Below are positions 1 through 9,490 of a DNA stretch of 64,000 nucleotides, one piece after another. The DNA lies in the NCBI GenBank assembly GCA_031291475.1, contig JARLIY010000096.1:26653-90652 (forward strand), written 5' to 3'. The position numbers and the translations under genes were made by a program. Position 1 is the stretch's first letter. Each line of letters opens with the position of its first letter. Origin of the DNA: Xanthobacteraceae bacterium (GTDB lineage: Bacteria > Pseudomonadota > Alphaproteobacteria > Rhizobiales > Xanthobacteraceae). The notes below the pieces were generated by a model that did no database searches, was not told where the DNA came from, and saw nothing but the letters and a program-made list of their open reading frames with translations.

Positions 1-2
1 AG

Positions 3-662
3 CAAGTCGCCGGCCCGATCGCCGGCGAGATCCATCACGTGCTCACCACGACGCGCGGCGGCGTGCTCACCTTGGGCGCCGTGTTCGCCGTCTATTTCGC
101 CTCCAGCGGCGTGGAAAGCCTGCGCATCGGGCTCAACCGCGCCTATGGACTCACCGAGCAGCGGGGCTGGTGGCTGCTGCGGCTCGAATCGATCGGCTAT
201 GTGCTGGTCAGCGCGCTGGCGCTTTTGGTGCTGGCCTTCCTGGTCGTGCTCGGGCCGCTGATCTTCAAGGCCGCGGCGAATTTCGCACCCTGGATCGAGC
301 CGCTCGAAACCCATTACGATTTCGCGCGCTTCGGCATCGGCGGCGGCGTGCTCGCGGTTGCGTTGTTCATTCTGCATATGTGGCTGCCGGCTGGGCGGCG
401 CGGTTTGAGCAAGGTGTGGCCCGGGATCGCGGCGACGCTGGCGCTGTGGCTCGCCTGCGGCTTCGCCTTCGGCCATTACCTCGCCGACTTCGCCTACACC
501 TACGTCACCTATTATGCGGGGTTGGCGTCGGCAATGATCGCGCTGGTGTTTCTCTATTACAGCGCCTGGATTTTCGTCTATGGCGGCGAGCTAAACGCGG
601 CGATCGCGCGGGTGCGCGAGGGCAAAAATAATGAGTTCAGCCCCGGCCGGACTGCCGAGTGA
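3..662 (+). CDS. YihY/BrkB family inner-membrane protein (5' truncated by window edge)
   Basis: Frame is open to the window edge (QVAGPIAGEIHHVLTTTRGG...); multi-TM protein with YihY-like FASSGVESLRIGLNRAYG and YYSAWIFVYGGELNAA motifs. Confidence 0.8.
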   Translation, partial: QVAGPIAGEIHHVLTTTRGGVLTLGAVFAVYFASSGVESLRIGLNRAYGLTEQRGWWLLRLESIGYVLVSALALLVLAFLVVLGPLIFKAAANFAPWIEPLETHYDFARFGIGGGVLAVALFILHMWLPAGRRGLSKVWPGIAATLALWLACGFAFGHYLADFAYTYVTYYAGLASAMIALVFLYYSAWIFVYGGELNAAIARVREGKNNEFSPGRTAE

Positions 663-1944
663 GCTCCGGCATTGATGCCGCTTCCAGCACGTCGTCGAAA
701 TTTCGCAAGCCCGGGCGCGGCGCATTGACCAGCACCGCCATGTTGCCGGGCTTGTGCCGGTTGGTGCGCATCAATTCGTGCGCGTGCGGGATTTTCTCCC
801 AGGGAAAAACGTCGCTCATGCACGGATCGATGCGGCGATCGATGACGAAGCGGTTGGCGGCGCTCGCCTGCTTGAGATGCGCGAAGTGCGAGCCCTGCAC
901 GCGTTTCTGCCGCATCCACACATAACGCGCGTCGAAAGTGATGTTGAAGCCCGACGTGCCGGCGCAGAACACCACCATGCCGCCGCGCTTGACCACCAGG
1001 CAGGAGACCGGAAAGGTCGCCTCGCCGGGATGCTCGAACACGATGTCGACGTCGCGCTTGCCGGTGATGTCCCAGATCGCCTTGCCGAAGCGGCGCGCCT
1101 CTTTCACCCACAAATCGTATTCGGGCGTGCCGACCTTGGGCATGGCGCCCCAGCACTTGAATTCCTTGCGGTTGATGACGCCCTTGGCGCCGAGATTGAA
1201 CACGTATTCCAGCTTCGATTCGTCGGAGACGATGCCGATGGCGTTGGCGCCCGAGGCGGCGACGAGCTGCACGCCGAACACGCCGAGCCCGCCCGAGGCG
1301 CCCCACACCAGCACGTTGTCGCCGGGCTTGAGGATGTGCGGCGGATGGCCGAACAGCATGCGATAGGCGGTGGCGAGCGTGAGCGTGTAGCAGGCCGCCT
1401 CTTCCCAGGTCAGGTGCGCGGGCTTGACCATGAGCTGGCGCGACTGCACGCGGCAGAATTGCGCGAACGAGCCGTCCGGCGTCTCGTAACCCCAGATGCG
1501 CTGCGACGGCGAAAGCAGCGGGTCGCCGCCGTTGCAATCCTCGTCGTCGCCGTCGTCTTGATTGCAGTGAACGATCACTTCGTCGCCGACCTTCCAGCGC
1601 TTGACCTTTGAGCCGACCGCCCAGACCACGCCGGAGGCATCGGAGCCGGCCACGTGGAACGGGTTTTTGTGCACGTCGAGCGGCGAGATCGGCTGGCCGA
1701 GTCCGGCCCAGACGCCATTGTAATTGACGCCGCCGGCCATGACGTAGATCAGCGCCTCGTCGTCGCCGATCGGCCAAGTCGGCAGCACCTCGTGCTGCAT
1801 CGCCTTCTCCGGCGGGCCGTGACGTTCCTTGCGGATCGCCCACGCATGCATGGTCGCCGGCACGTGACCGAGCGGCGGTATTTCGCCGATGTCGTACAGG
1901 TCCTTGAGCGGCGTCGCCGACGGCTTCTTCTGCGCGACAGCCAT
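637..1944 (-). CDS. ccrA: Crotonyl-CoA carboxylase/reductase
   Basis: MDR-family protein with Ccr-type sequence (VMAGGVNYNGVWAGLGQPIS, VHCNQDDGDDEDCNGGDPLLSPSQRIWGYETPDGSFAQF, WGASGGLGVFGVQL); start chosen at MAVAQKKPSATPL rather than the longer ORF. Confidence 0.92.
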   Translation of the reverse strand: MAVAQKKPSATPLKDLYDIGEIPPLGHVPATMHAWAIRKERHGPPEKAMQHEVLPTWPIGDDEALIYVMAGGVNYNGVWAGLGQPISPLDVHKNPFHVAGSDASGVVWAVGSKVKRWKVGDEVIVHCNQDDGDDEDCNGGDPLLSPSQRIWGYETPDGSFAQFCRVQSRQLMVKPAHLTWEEAACYTLTLATAYRMLFGHPPHILKPGDNVLVWGASGGLGVFGVQLVAASGANAIGIVSDESKLEYVFNLGAKGVINRKEFKCWGAMPKVGTPEYDLWVKEARRFGKAIWDITGKRDVDIVFEHPGEATFPVSCLVVKRGGMVVFCAGTSGFNITFDARYVWMRQKRVQGSHFAHLKQASAANRFVIDRRIDPCMSDVFPWEKIPHAHELMRTNRHKPGNMAVLVNAPRPGLRNFDDVLEAASMPELTRQSGRG

Positions 1945-2152
1945 GAGGGGCTCCGGTTGGTGCGCAAATCTTGCGTGGGCCGGCAGTGTGCCGCACTTGA
2001 TGTTGCAGCGCAATAAGTACTTCAGGCCGCAAGGGCTTGGGCGCGGCTCCGCTACTGACACGCTTGCCGGGACGCCATAAGGTGGCTTCGCGCATCGCCG
2101 GGTGAAGGCGGTGACGCCGCCCCCGAAGGGCGGCGAAATCAGGGGGGAATGC

Positions 2153-2407
2153 ATGGGCTTGGAAAGCATCATTGTATGGCTGATCGTCGGCGCGATCGCC
2201 GGCTGGCTTGCCGGCATGGTCGTCAAGGGTGGCGGCTTCGGCCTGATCGGCGACATTATTGTCGGCATCATCGGAGCGGTCATCGCCGGTTGGTTGCTGC
2301 CGCGGCTCGGGATCTTCATCGGCGGCGGTATTGTTGCCGCGATCATCGACGCTTTCATCGGCGCCGTGATCCTCCTGATCATCTTGCGGCTGATCAAACG
2401 CGCTTAA
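2153..2407 (+). CDS. GlsB/YeaQ/YmgE family stress-response membrane protein (transglycosylase-associated type)
   Basis: 84 aa Gly/Ile-rich TM protein MGLESIIVWLIVGAIAGWLAGMVVKGGGFGLIGDIIVGIIGAVIAGWLLP. Confidence 0.85.
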   Translation: MGLESIIVWLIVGAIAGWLAGMVVKGGGFGLIGDIIVGIIGAVIAGWLLPRLGIFIGGGIVAAIIDAFIGAVILLIILRLIKRA

Positions 2408-2469
2408 GGGTTCCTCAAGGCAGCCCGGCCTAGCTTCGCGATCTTAAAGTCAAGCGAGGTGGGCTGCCG

Positions 2470-3660
2470 ATGGCCCTTTATGCGATGTCTGCCGCGCACG
2501 GCGCCGGCGCCAGGCTGGCCCGGCCGGTGGAACTCATCTGCTTTGCGCTGGTGGTGGCGCAGGCCGTCTATCTTGCCACCTCTTTCCTGCAAGGCTTCTG
2601 GATCGTGGGCCCCGGCGGCGGCGTGCCCTCGGACTTCGTCAACGTCTGGGCCGCCGGCCGCCTCGTGCTCGAAGGCCACCCGGCCGCGGTCTATGACTGG
2701 CCGGCGCACAAGCTCGTCGAAGAAGCCGCGGTCGGCCATCCCTTCGACGGCTATTTCGGCTGGCATTATCCGCCGACATTCCTGTTCGTCGCCGCCCTTT
2801 TGTCGCTCCTGACCTACGCCACGGCTTACGCGCTCTGGGTGTTCGGCACCTTTCCGGCCTATCTCGTCGCCATCCGCGCCATTATCGGCGAGCGCAACGG
2901 CTATCTGCTCGCCGCGGCGTTTCCCGCTTTGCTGGGGAATTTCATCGTCGGCCAGAACGGATTCCTCACCGCCGGCCTCGCCGGCGGCGCGCTTTTTCTT
3001 TTGCCGCGGCGGCCAATCGTCGCCGGACTGTTGATCGGTCTCCTCACCTACAAGCCGCATCTCGGTGTGTTGTTTCCGATCGCACTGGTGGCCGGCGGCT
3101 ATTGGCGGACATTTTTCACCGCCGTGATCGTTGCGGCGCTGATGGGTCTGGCGGCATGGTTGGCCTTCGGCAGCGACACCTGGCAGGCTTTCTTCGCCAA
3201 TATCGGCCACACGTCGACGGCCTTCCTGTCCGATGGCTGGGCGGACTTCGGCAAGCTGCAAACCGCGTTCGGACTGACGCGCACGCTTGGCGGCAGCGAG
3301 ACTTTGGCCTGGGCCGTGCAGGCCGCATTCGCGCTTGTGGCCGCAATCGCGATCGCGCTCCTGTGGCGGAGCCAAGCGCCTCACGAGATCAAAGCCGCGG
3401 CGCTCGGCGCCGGCGCCATGCTGGCGACGCCCTATCTCTACACCTACGACCTGGTCGTGCTGGCGGTGCCGCTCGCCTTTCTGTTCCGGCTCGGCCGCGC
3501 GCGCGGATTCCTGCCGCAGGAGACGGCCGGCATCTGCGTCGCCTGCCTGCTGATCCTGATCTTTCCCTTCGTCAAAGCGCCGGTCGGCTTCGCCGCCGTG
3601 CTGATCGTGGCGGCGCTGATCGCGCGCCGCGCGCTCGCTCCGCAGAGCACCGCCATATGA
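2470..3660 (+). CDS. Glycosyltransferase family 87 / DUF2029 membrane protein (copy 1)
   Basis: Multi-TM protein with DFVNVWAAGRL...YDWPAHK...GWHYPPTFLF and LLTYKPHLGVLFP motifs typical of GT87. Confidence 0.75.
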   Translation: MALYAMSAAHGAGARLARPVELICFALVVAQAVYLATSFLQGFWIVGPGGGVPSDFVNVWAAGRLVLEGHPAAVYDWPAHKLVEEAAVGHPFDGYFGWHYPPTFLFVAALLSLLTYATAYALWVFGTFPAYLVAIRAIIGERNGYLLAAAFPALLGNFIVGQNGFLTAGLAGGALFLLPRRPIVAGLLIGLLTYKPHLGVLFPIALVAGGYWRTFFTAVIVAALMGLAAWLAFGSDTWQAFFANIGHTSTAFLSDGWADFGKLQTAFGLTRTLGGSETLAWAVQAAFALVAAIAIALLWRSQAPHEIKAAALGAGAMLATPYLYTYDLVVLAVPLAFLFRLGRARGFLPQETAGICVACLLILIFPFVKAPVGFAAVLIVAALIARRALAPQSTAI

Positions 3661-4973
3661 CGTTTCGTCATTGCGAGGAGCCAACGGGCTTGGCCCGAAG
3701 TGGCCGGCCCGATGACAAGCTCCGCAACGAAGCAATCCAGAATCCGCGGCGGCAGACTGGATTGCTTCGCTTCGCTCGGAATGACGATAGTGCGTCCCCG
3801 CCGGCAACGCGCCTCCTCGCGCTGATCGGACTGATCCTGGCGCTCGGTTATCTGGTGGTGCTCGGCGGCGCCTATCGCGACGGATATTTTTTGACCGACG
3901 CCCGGAGACAGCCGATCGCCAACGACTTCGTCAACGTTTTCGCCGCCGGACGGCTCGCGCTCGATGGCCACGCGGCCGCTGCCTATGACTGGCCGCAGCA
4001 CAAGGCCGCCGAAATCCGCGCCGTCGGCCACGACTTCCCCAATTACTACGGCTGGCACTATCCGCCGCCATTCTTGTTCGTTGCCGCGGCGCTGGCGGCC
4101 TTGCCCTATCTCGCCGCCGCGACCATCTGGCTTCTCGCCACGGTCGCCGCCTATGCGGCGACTTTGCGCAGTATTCTCGGCGGACGCGCGGGAGTTTTCC
4201 TCGCGCTCGGTTTTCCCGCGGCATTGTGGAACGCGACCGCCGGGCAAAACGGCTTCCTCACCGCGGCGCTCATCGGCGGCACGCTCGCTTTGCTGGAGCG
4301 GCGTCCGCTCCTTGCCGGTATTTGCCTCGGCCTCCTCACCTACAAGCCGCAATTTGGATTACTGTTTCCCATTGTGCTGATCGCCGACCGGCGCTGGGCG
4401 ATGCTCGCCGCCGCCGCCATCGTCGCCGTCGCGCTCGCCGCATTGTCGTGGCTCGCCTTCGGCAGTGCCGCCTGGGAAGGCTTTATCCATTCGACGCCGC
4501 TAACCAGCCGTGTCGTGCTCGGCGAAGGCGGCGCCGACTGGGAGCGGCTGCAAAGCCTATTCGGGTTGGTGCGCGCGCATGGCGGCGGGGAAACGCTGGC
4601 TTGGACCGTACAGGCCATCGCCATGCTCGCGCTCACCGTCGGACTCGTTTGGCTGTGGCGAAGCCGAGCGGCCTACGACCTCAAAGCCGCCGCGCTTGCC
4701 GCCGGTGCGCTCCTCGCCACGCCCTACCTCTATATCTACGATATCGTCGTGCTGGCGGTCGCGGTCGCCTTCCTACTCCGCTATGCGCTTGCACGCGGAT
4801 TCACCGCCGCCGAAATCCTCGGCCTGCCGGTCGCCGGCGCGCTTCTGCTCGCTTACCCCTACGCGAAAACCCAGGTCGGTTTGGCGGCGGCTACGATCGT
4901 CTTGGCGCTGGTGGCGCACCGCGCTTTTGCCGAACTTCGTCCGCTCGTCCCCGCGGAAGCGGGGACCCAGTAA
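3657..4973 (+). CDS. Glycosyltransferase family 87 / DUF2029 membrane protein (copy 2, tandem paralog)
   Basis: Same motifs as the preceding ORF (DFVNVFAAGRLALDGH, YYGWHYPPPFLFV, LLTYKPQFGLLFP); ATGA overlap with copy 1; N- and C-termini lie in dispersed repeats. Confidence 0.75.
   Translation: MTFRHCEEPTGLARSGRPDDKLRNEAIQNPRRQTGLLRFARNDDSASPPATRLLALIGLILALGYLVVLGGAYRDGYFLTDARRQPIANDFVNVFAAGRLALDGHAAAAYDWPQHKAAEIRAVGHDFPNYYGWHYPPPFLFVAAALAALPYLAAATIWLLATVAAYAATLRSILGGRAGVFLALGFPAALWNATAGQNGFLTAALIGGTLALLERRPLLAGICLGLLTYKPQFGLLFPIVLIADRRWAMLAAAAIVAVALAALSWLAFGSAAWEGFIHSTPLTSRVVLGEGGADWERLQSLFGLVRAHGGGETLAWTVQAIAMLALTVGLVWLWRSRAAYDLKAAALAAGALLATPYLYIYDIVVLAVAVAFLLRYALARGFTAAEILGLPVAGALLLAYPYAKTQVGLAAATIVLALVAHRAFAELRPLVPAEAGTQ
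3666..3786. repeat. Dispersed palindromic repeat (CGTCATTGCGAGGAG...GAAGCAATCCAG...CTGGATTGCTTCG...GGAATGACG)
   Basis: Inverted arms GAAGCAATCCAG / CTGGATTGCTTC and CGTCATTGCGAG / CGGAATGACG; minus-strand reading gives the familiar HSERSEAIQ artefact peptide. Confidence 0.85.
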
Positions 4974-5024
4974 AAAGCGCGACCGGTACCAGTCGTGTGG
5001 ATTCCCGCTTGCGCGGGAATGAGC
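4946..5024. repeat. Dispersed palindromic repeat pair (GTCCCCGCGGAAGCGGGGAC ... GGATTCCCGCTTGCGCGGGAATGAGC)
   Basis: Two back-to-back GC-rich hairpins; overlaps the 3' end of the second GT87 gene. Confidence 0.8.
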
Positions 5025-5073
5025 GGATGTGCTCGGAGAAGGGCAACAATCTGCAAGGCTACGGAGAGGCAAA

Positions 5074-6339
5074 ATGTCTGCAACATCGCGACGGCACGGC
5101 TTGGCGGCCCTGATGCGCGCCGCCGCATTGCTGACGGTCCTGGCCGCGGTTCCGGCCCAAGCCGCCGATCCGATCAAAATCGGGCTGGGCATGTCGCTCA
5201 CCGGCAAGCTCGCCAACAACGGCAAGATGTCGCTCGTGGCGATGCAGATCTGGGAAGACGACATCAATGCCAAGGGCGGCCTGCTCGGCCGGCCGGTCAA
5301 GCTCGTCTACTACGACGATCAGAGCGAGCCGGGACAGATTCCCGGCATCTATTCGAAGCTCCTCGATATCGACAAGGTCGATCTGATCGTGAGCGGCTAT
5401 GCCTCCACCCAGATCGCCGCGGCCATGCCGCTGGCAATGGAGCGGAAGAAATTGTTCATCGGTCTCGCCGGGACCGCCATCAACGACGAATTCCACTATC
5501 CGATGTATTTCGCCATGGTGCCGAACGGCCCGACGCCGAAGCCGGCCTTTACCCATGGCTTCTTCAAGGTGGCCGAGGCGCAGACTCCGAAGCCCGAAAC
5601 CATCGCGTTGGCCTATGCGGATGCCGAGTTCGGCCAGAATGTCTGCCAGGGAGCGCGCGAGAACGCCAAGGCGTCCGGCTTCAAGATCATCTACGACAAG
5701 AACTATCCGCCATCGACGGTCGATTTCACGCCGGTGGTGCGCGCGATCGCGGCGCGCGATCCGGACCTGCTGGTCGTGTGTTCCTATCCGCTCGACACCG
5801 TCGGTATCGTCAAGGCGATGCACGAGGTCGGCTTCAAGCCGAAAATGTGGGGCGGAGCGATGGTCGGCCTGCAATCCACCGCGCTCAAGGCGCAACTCGG
5901 GCCGCTGCTCAACGGCATCGTCAATTTCGAGACCTGGATGCCGGTCAAGGCCCGGGAGACTGCGGACTCCGTCGATTTCCTCAACAAATACAAAGCGCGC
6001 GCCAAAACTGCCGGCACGGATGCACTCGCTTACTTTCCGGTGATGGCCTATGCCGATCTGCAAGTGCTCGGCGAGGCCGTCGCTGCCACCAAGAGTCTCA
6101 AGGACGACGTGCTCGCTGCCTATATGCACCGGGCCACGTTCAAGACCGTGGTCGGCGACATCACATTCGGCGAGAACGGCGAGTGGACGGAGGACCACAT
6201 GCTGTCGGCGCAGTTCCAGAACATCACGAGCAACAGCGTCGAGGAATTCCGCGACCTGACGACCGAAGTGGTGGTCTATCCGCCGCAGCTGAAAAGCGGC
6301 GCGCTCATCTATCCGTATGCGAATGCGGTGGGGAATTGA
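5074..6339 (+). CDS. ABC transporter substrate-binding protein, branched-chain amino-acid (Leu/Ile/Val-binding) type
   Basis: Signal peptide LLTVLAAVPAQA then ADPIKIGLGMSLTGKLANNGKMSLVAMQIWEDDINAKGGLLGRPVKLVYYDDQSEP. Confidence 0.88.
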   Translation: MSATSRRHGLAALMRAAALLTVLAAVPAQAADPIKIGLGMSLTGKLANNGKMSLVAMQIWEDDINAKGGLLGRPVKLVYYDDQSEPGQIPGIYSKLLDIDKVDLIVSGYASTQIAAAMPLAMERKKLFIGLAGTAINDEFHYPMYFAMVPNGPTPKPAFTHGFFKVAEAQTPKPETIALAYADAEFGQNVCQGARENAKASGFKIIYDKNYPPSTVDFTPVVRAIAARDPDLLVVCSYPLDTVGIVKAMHEVGFKPKMWGGAMVGLQSTALKAQLGPLLNGIVNFETWMPVKARETADSVDFLNKYKARAKTAGTDALAYFPVMAYADLQVLGEAVAATKSLKDDVLAAYMHRATFKTVVGDITFGENGEWTEDHMLSAQFQNITSNSVEEFRDLTTEVVVYPPQLKSGALIYPYANAVGN

Positions 6340-6372
6340 CGCTGCCTACACCGATCACGCCGCGCCTGCCGT

Positions 6373-6561
6373 CTCACCTCTCCCCGTGGGGGAGAGGTCG
6401 CGAGCGGAGCGAGCGGGTGAGGGTGCAGATTTGCGAGGTCGGTCCCCCTCACCCGCCTCGCTCACTTCGTTCGCTATAACCGATGCTCCGCATCGGCGTT
6501 GTTGTTGCCAAGAACGGCGTCCGCAGGACGCCTATGTCCCTCTCCCCACCGGGGAGAGGGG
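6373..6561. repeat. Dispersed CTCACCTCTCCCC...GGGGAGAGGT type repeat
   Basis: CCTCTCCCCGTGGGGGAGAGG hairpin, GCGAGCGGAGCGAGCGGGTGAGGGT, and terminal CCCTCTCCCCACCGGGGAGAGGG. Confidence 0.75.
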
Positions 6562-6580
6562 AAATGAAACGGACGCGTGA

Positions 6581-7123
6581 ATGCCCGAACCGATGATCCG
6601 GCCGTCTGCCGCACTCTTGTTCTTTAATGGCCTCACGTGCGTTGCGGCGCTCGCCGGCTGCGCGGACAGCACCGCGCCAACCGGCCAGCCGAGCTTCTAT
6701 CAGGACCTCGCTCACTCGGACACCGCGCTCGATGCCACCGCCGCGGCATCGATGATTTCCGGCTATCGCGGCAACAACGGCCTGCCGCCGGTCACCGTCG
6801 ACCCCGAGCTGATGCGAATGGCGAGCGAGCAGGCGCGCGCCATGGCGGCGCATGACAAGATGGATCACGATATCGGCCGCCCGTTCCACGATCGCATCCG
6901 CAATTCGCCGTTCCGCGGCAGCGTCGCGGTGGAAAATATTTCCGCGGGCTATCACACGCTTGCCGAGGCATTTTCCGGCTGGCGCGATTCACCGCCGCAT
7001 CGCGCCAACATGCTTAATGCCGGCGTCACCCGCATGGGGATCGCGGCGGTCTATGCGCCGGGCTCGAAATACAAGGTGTTCTGGGCGCTGATCCTCGCCG
7101 GGCCGGATGGGCGAAAGGGGTGA
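6581..7123 (+). CDS. CAP (SCP/PR-1-like) domain secreted lipoprotein
   Basis: Lipobox-like LAGCADS; SEQARAMAAHDKMDHDIG, VAVENISAGYHTLAEAFSGWRDSPPHRANMLNAGVTRMGIA motifs. Confidence 0.85.
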   Translation: MPEPMIRPSAALLFFNGLTCVAALAGCADSTAPTGQPSFYQDLAHSDTALDATAAASMISGYRGNNGLPPVTVDPELMRMASEQARAMAAHDKMDHDIGRPFHDRIRNSPFRGSVAVENISAGYHTLAEAFSGWRDSPPHRANMLNAGVTRMGIAAVYAPGSKYKVFWALILAGPDGRKG

Positions 7124-7128
7124 TCTTC

Positions 7129-7152
7129 TTTCCCCCGCAACGCGGGGGAGGG
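7129..7152. terminator. GC hairpin after the CAP gene, terminator-like or short repeat
   Basis: CCCCCGCAACGCGGGGG stem-loop directly downstream of the stop codon. Confidence 0.35.
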
Positions 7153-7225
7153 AGCATTATTGCGTCGCAGCAAAATTAGCGTCACATTAGCCGCGCCGGA
7201 ATGCGGGCAAGACGTGTGAAAGACC

Positions 7226-9313
7226 ATGGATGACCAGCCGCGCCGCGATCAGCCATTAAGCGGCAAGAAAGAGCCGCCGCGCGACCGGCCGCGACGCGAG
7301 ACGGCATCAGACGACAAGCCATCACCCAACAAGCCATCACGCGATAAGGCATTGCGCGACAAGCCTTGGATCTTCCGCACCTATGCGGGCCATTCGGATG
7401 CGAAGGCCTCGAACGCGCTTTACCGTAAGAATCTGAGCAAGGGGCAGACCGGCCTCTCCGTCGCCTTCGATCTACCGACCCAGACCGGGTACGACTGCGA
7501 TCATCCGCTCGCCAAGGGCGAAGTCGGCAAGGTCGGCGTACCGATCTCGCACCTCGGCGACATGCGCGTCTTGTTTGACGGCATCCCGCTCGGCGAGATG
7601 AACACGTCGATGACCATCAACGCCACCGCCGCCTGGCTGCTCGCGCTCTATGTGGCGCTCGCCGACGAGCAAGGCGTCGCGCGTAAAAAGCTCACCGGCA
7701 CGACGCAGAACGACATCATCAAGGAATACCTTTCACGCGGTACCTACGTATTTCCCCCGGCGCCGTCGATGCGGCTGACCAAGGACGTGATCCTGTTCAC
7801 GACCAAGGAAATGCCGAAATGGAATCCGATGAATGTCTGCTCCTATCACCTGCAGGAGGCCGGCGCGACGCCGGTGCAGGAGCTCGCTTTCGCGCTCGCC
7901 ACCGCCATCGGCGTGCTCGATGCGGTGAAGGCGTCGGGCCAATGCGCCGAGGAAGAATTCGGCGAGGTGGTCGGGCGCATCTCGTTCTTCGTCAACGCCG
8001 GGCTGCGCTTCGTCACCGAAGTCTGCAAGCTGCGCGCCTTCACCGAATTGTGGAACGAGATCACCCGCGAGCGCTACGGCGTGACCGACCCGAAGCACCG
8101 GCTGTTCCGCTACGGCGTGCAGGTCAATTCGCTGGGGCTCACCGAGCAGCAGCCGGAGAACAACGTCGCCCGCATCCTGATCGAGATGCTCGCGGTCACC
8201 TTGTCGAAAAACGCCCGCGCGCGGGCGGTGCAGCTGCCGGCCTGGAACGAGGCGCTCGGCCTGCCGCGGCCCTGGGACCAGCAATGGTCGCTGCGCATGC
8301 AGCAAATCCTCGCTTACGAGACCGACCTCCTGGAATACGGCGACATTTTCGAGGGCTCCCCGGCCATCGCCGCCAAGGTCGGCGAGCTCAAGGCCGCGGC
8401 GAAGGAGGAGCTGAAACACATCGAAGCGATGGGCGGCACCGTCGCCGCGGTCGAGTCGGGCTATCTCAAGCAGCAGCTCGTCGAATCGAATTCGCGCCGG
8501 GTCGAGGCGATCGAGCGCGGCGAGCAGACCGTGGTCGGCGTCAACCGCTTCGTCGAGACCGAGCCTTCTCCTTTGGCGGACGCCGCCGACGCGATCCTCA
8601 CCGTGGCCGACGAAGCCGAGACGCGGCAGATCGAGCGGCTCAAAGCCTGGCGCGCTGCGCGCGACAACGCCGCCGTCGCCGCCGCGCTCGCGGCCTTGCG
8701 CAAGGCGGCGAAAAGCGGCGCCAACATCATGCCGGCCTCGATCGACTGCGCCAAAGCCGGCGTCACCACCGGCGAATGGGGCTTTGCCTTGCGCTCGGCT
8801 TTCGGCGAATACCGCGCGCCGACCGGCGTCGGCACCGCCATGCGCAACGACGCCGAAGGGCTCGACGACATCCGCGCCGAGGTCGACCGCGTATCGAAGA
8901 AGCTCGGCCGCCGGCTGAAAGTGCTGGTCGGCAAGCCCGGCCTCGACGGCCACTCCAACGGCGCCGAGCAGATCGCCGCCCGCGCCCGCGATGCCGGCAT
9001 GGAGGTGGTCTATGACGGCATCCGCCTCACCGCGGAGGCGATCGCCGCCGCGGCGGCGGAGAAAAACGTGCACGTCGTCGGCCTGTCGATCCTCTCCGGC
9101 TCGCATCTGCCGCTGGTGGCCGACGTGATCGCGCGCATGAAGGAGGCCGGGCTGAAGGACGTGCCGATCGTCGTCGGCGGCATCATCCCGCCGCAGGACG
9201 CCAGCGCCTTGAAAAGCGCCGGCGTGGCGCAAGTCTACACGCCGAAGGATTTCGAATTAAACCGCATCATGGCCGATCTGGTGCGGATCGTGGAGGGCTC
9301 GGCGCCGCGATAG
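7226..9313 (+). CDS. ecm: Ethylmalonyl-CoA mutase (MeaA-type B12-dependent acyl-CoA mutase)
   Basis: IFRTYAGHSDAKASNALYRKNLSKGQTGLSVAFDLPTQTGYD, NTSMTINATAAWLLALY, C-terminal B12 domain KPGLDGHSNGAEQIAARARDAGMEVVYDGIRLT. Confidence 0.9.
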   Translation: MDDQPRRDQPLSGKKEPPRDRPRRETASDDKPSPNKPSRDKALRDKPWIFRTYAGHSDAKASNALYRKNLSKGQTGLSVAFDLPTQTGYDCDHPLAKGEVGKVGVPISHLGDMRVLFDGIPLGEMNTSMTINATAAWLLALYVALADEQGVARKKLTGTTQNDIIKEYLSRGTYVFPPAPSMRLTKDVILFTTKEMPKWNPMNVCSYHLQEAGATPVQELAFALATAIGVLDAVKASGQCAEEEFGEVVGRISFFVNAGLRFVTEVCKLRAFTELWNEITRERYGVTDPKHRLFRYGVQVNSLGLTEQQPENNVARILIEMLAVTLSKNARARAVQLPAWNEALGLPRPWDQQWSLRMQQILAYETDLLEYGDIFEGSPAIAAKVGELKAAAKEELKHIEAMGGTVAAVESGYLKQQLVESNSRRVEAIERGEQTVVGVNRFVETEPSPLADAADAILTVADEAETRQIERLKAWRAARDNAAVAAALAALRKAAKSGANIMPASIDCAKAGVTTGEWGFALRSAFGEYRAPTGVGTAMRNDAEGLDDIRAEVDRVSKKLGRRLKVLVGKPGLDGHSNGAEQIAARARDAGMEVVYDGIRLTAEAIAAAAAEKNVHVVGLSILSGSHLPLVADVIARMKEAGLKDVPIVVGGIIPPQDASALKSAGVAQVYTPKDFELNRIMADLVRIVEGSAPR

Positions 9314-9358
9314 CGCAGCGTCATTCCGGATCACTCCACCTCAGGATGACGGGTGAAG

Positions 9359-9490
9359 TTGCGGCACCGATTGATTCGCCGCATTTGCCGTTTCTTCGTT
9401 GAGCTCGGCGGCGATGTCACGGTTCATCGTCGCCTCGACGTCGCGAATGAGCCGATAGACCTCGACCCCGTCCATGACGCGATGATCGAA
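9359..9490 (-). pseudogene. C-terminal remnant of a 2-oxoacid dehydrogenase E2/CoA-dependent acyltransferase-like protein
   Basis: Reverse strand reads ...SFFDHRVMDGVEVYRLIRDVEATMNRDIAAELNEETANAANQSVPQLHPSS*; HRVxDG is the E2 acyltransferase active-site motif; no upstream gene body. Confidence 0.55.

Noticed and set aside
578-2095. 505-aa minus-strand ORF in a different frame from ccrA
   Set aside because: Same-strand alternate frame without domains; the ccrA frame is unambiguous.
2404-3807. 467-aa minus-strand ORF starting MPAGTHYRHSERSEAIQ
   Set aside because: Antisense to the GT87 gene; the HSERSEAIQ start is the well-known translation of a dispersed repeat, and the rest is charge-rich shadow-ORF composition.
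5059-6198. 379-aa minus-strand ORF opposite the substrate-binding protein
   Set aside because: Shadow ORF; the plus strand has a signal peptide and clear family motifs.
7733-9232. 499-aa minus-strand ORF opposite ecm
   Set aside because: Antisense shadow with low-complexity R/D/H/G composition; ecm is clearly the real gene.
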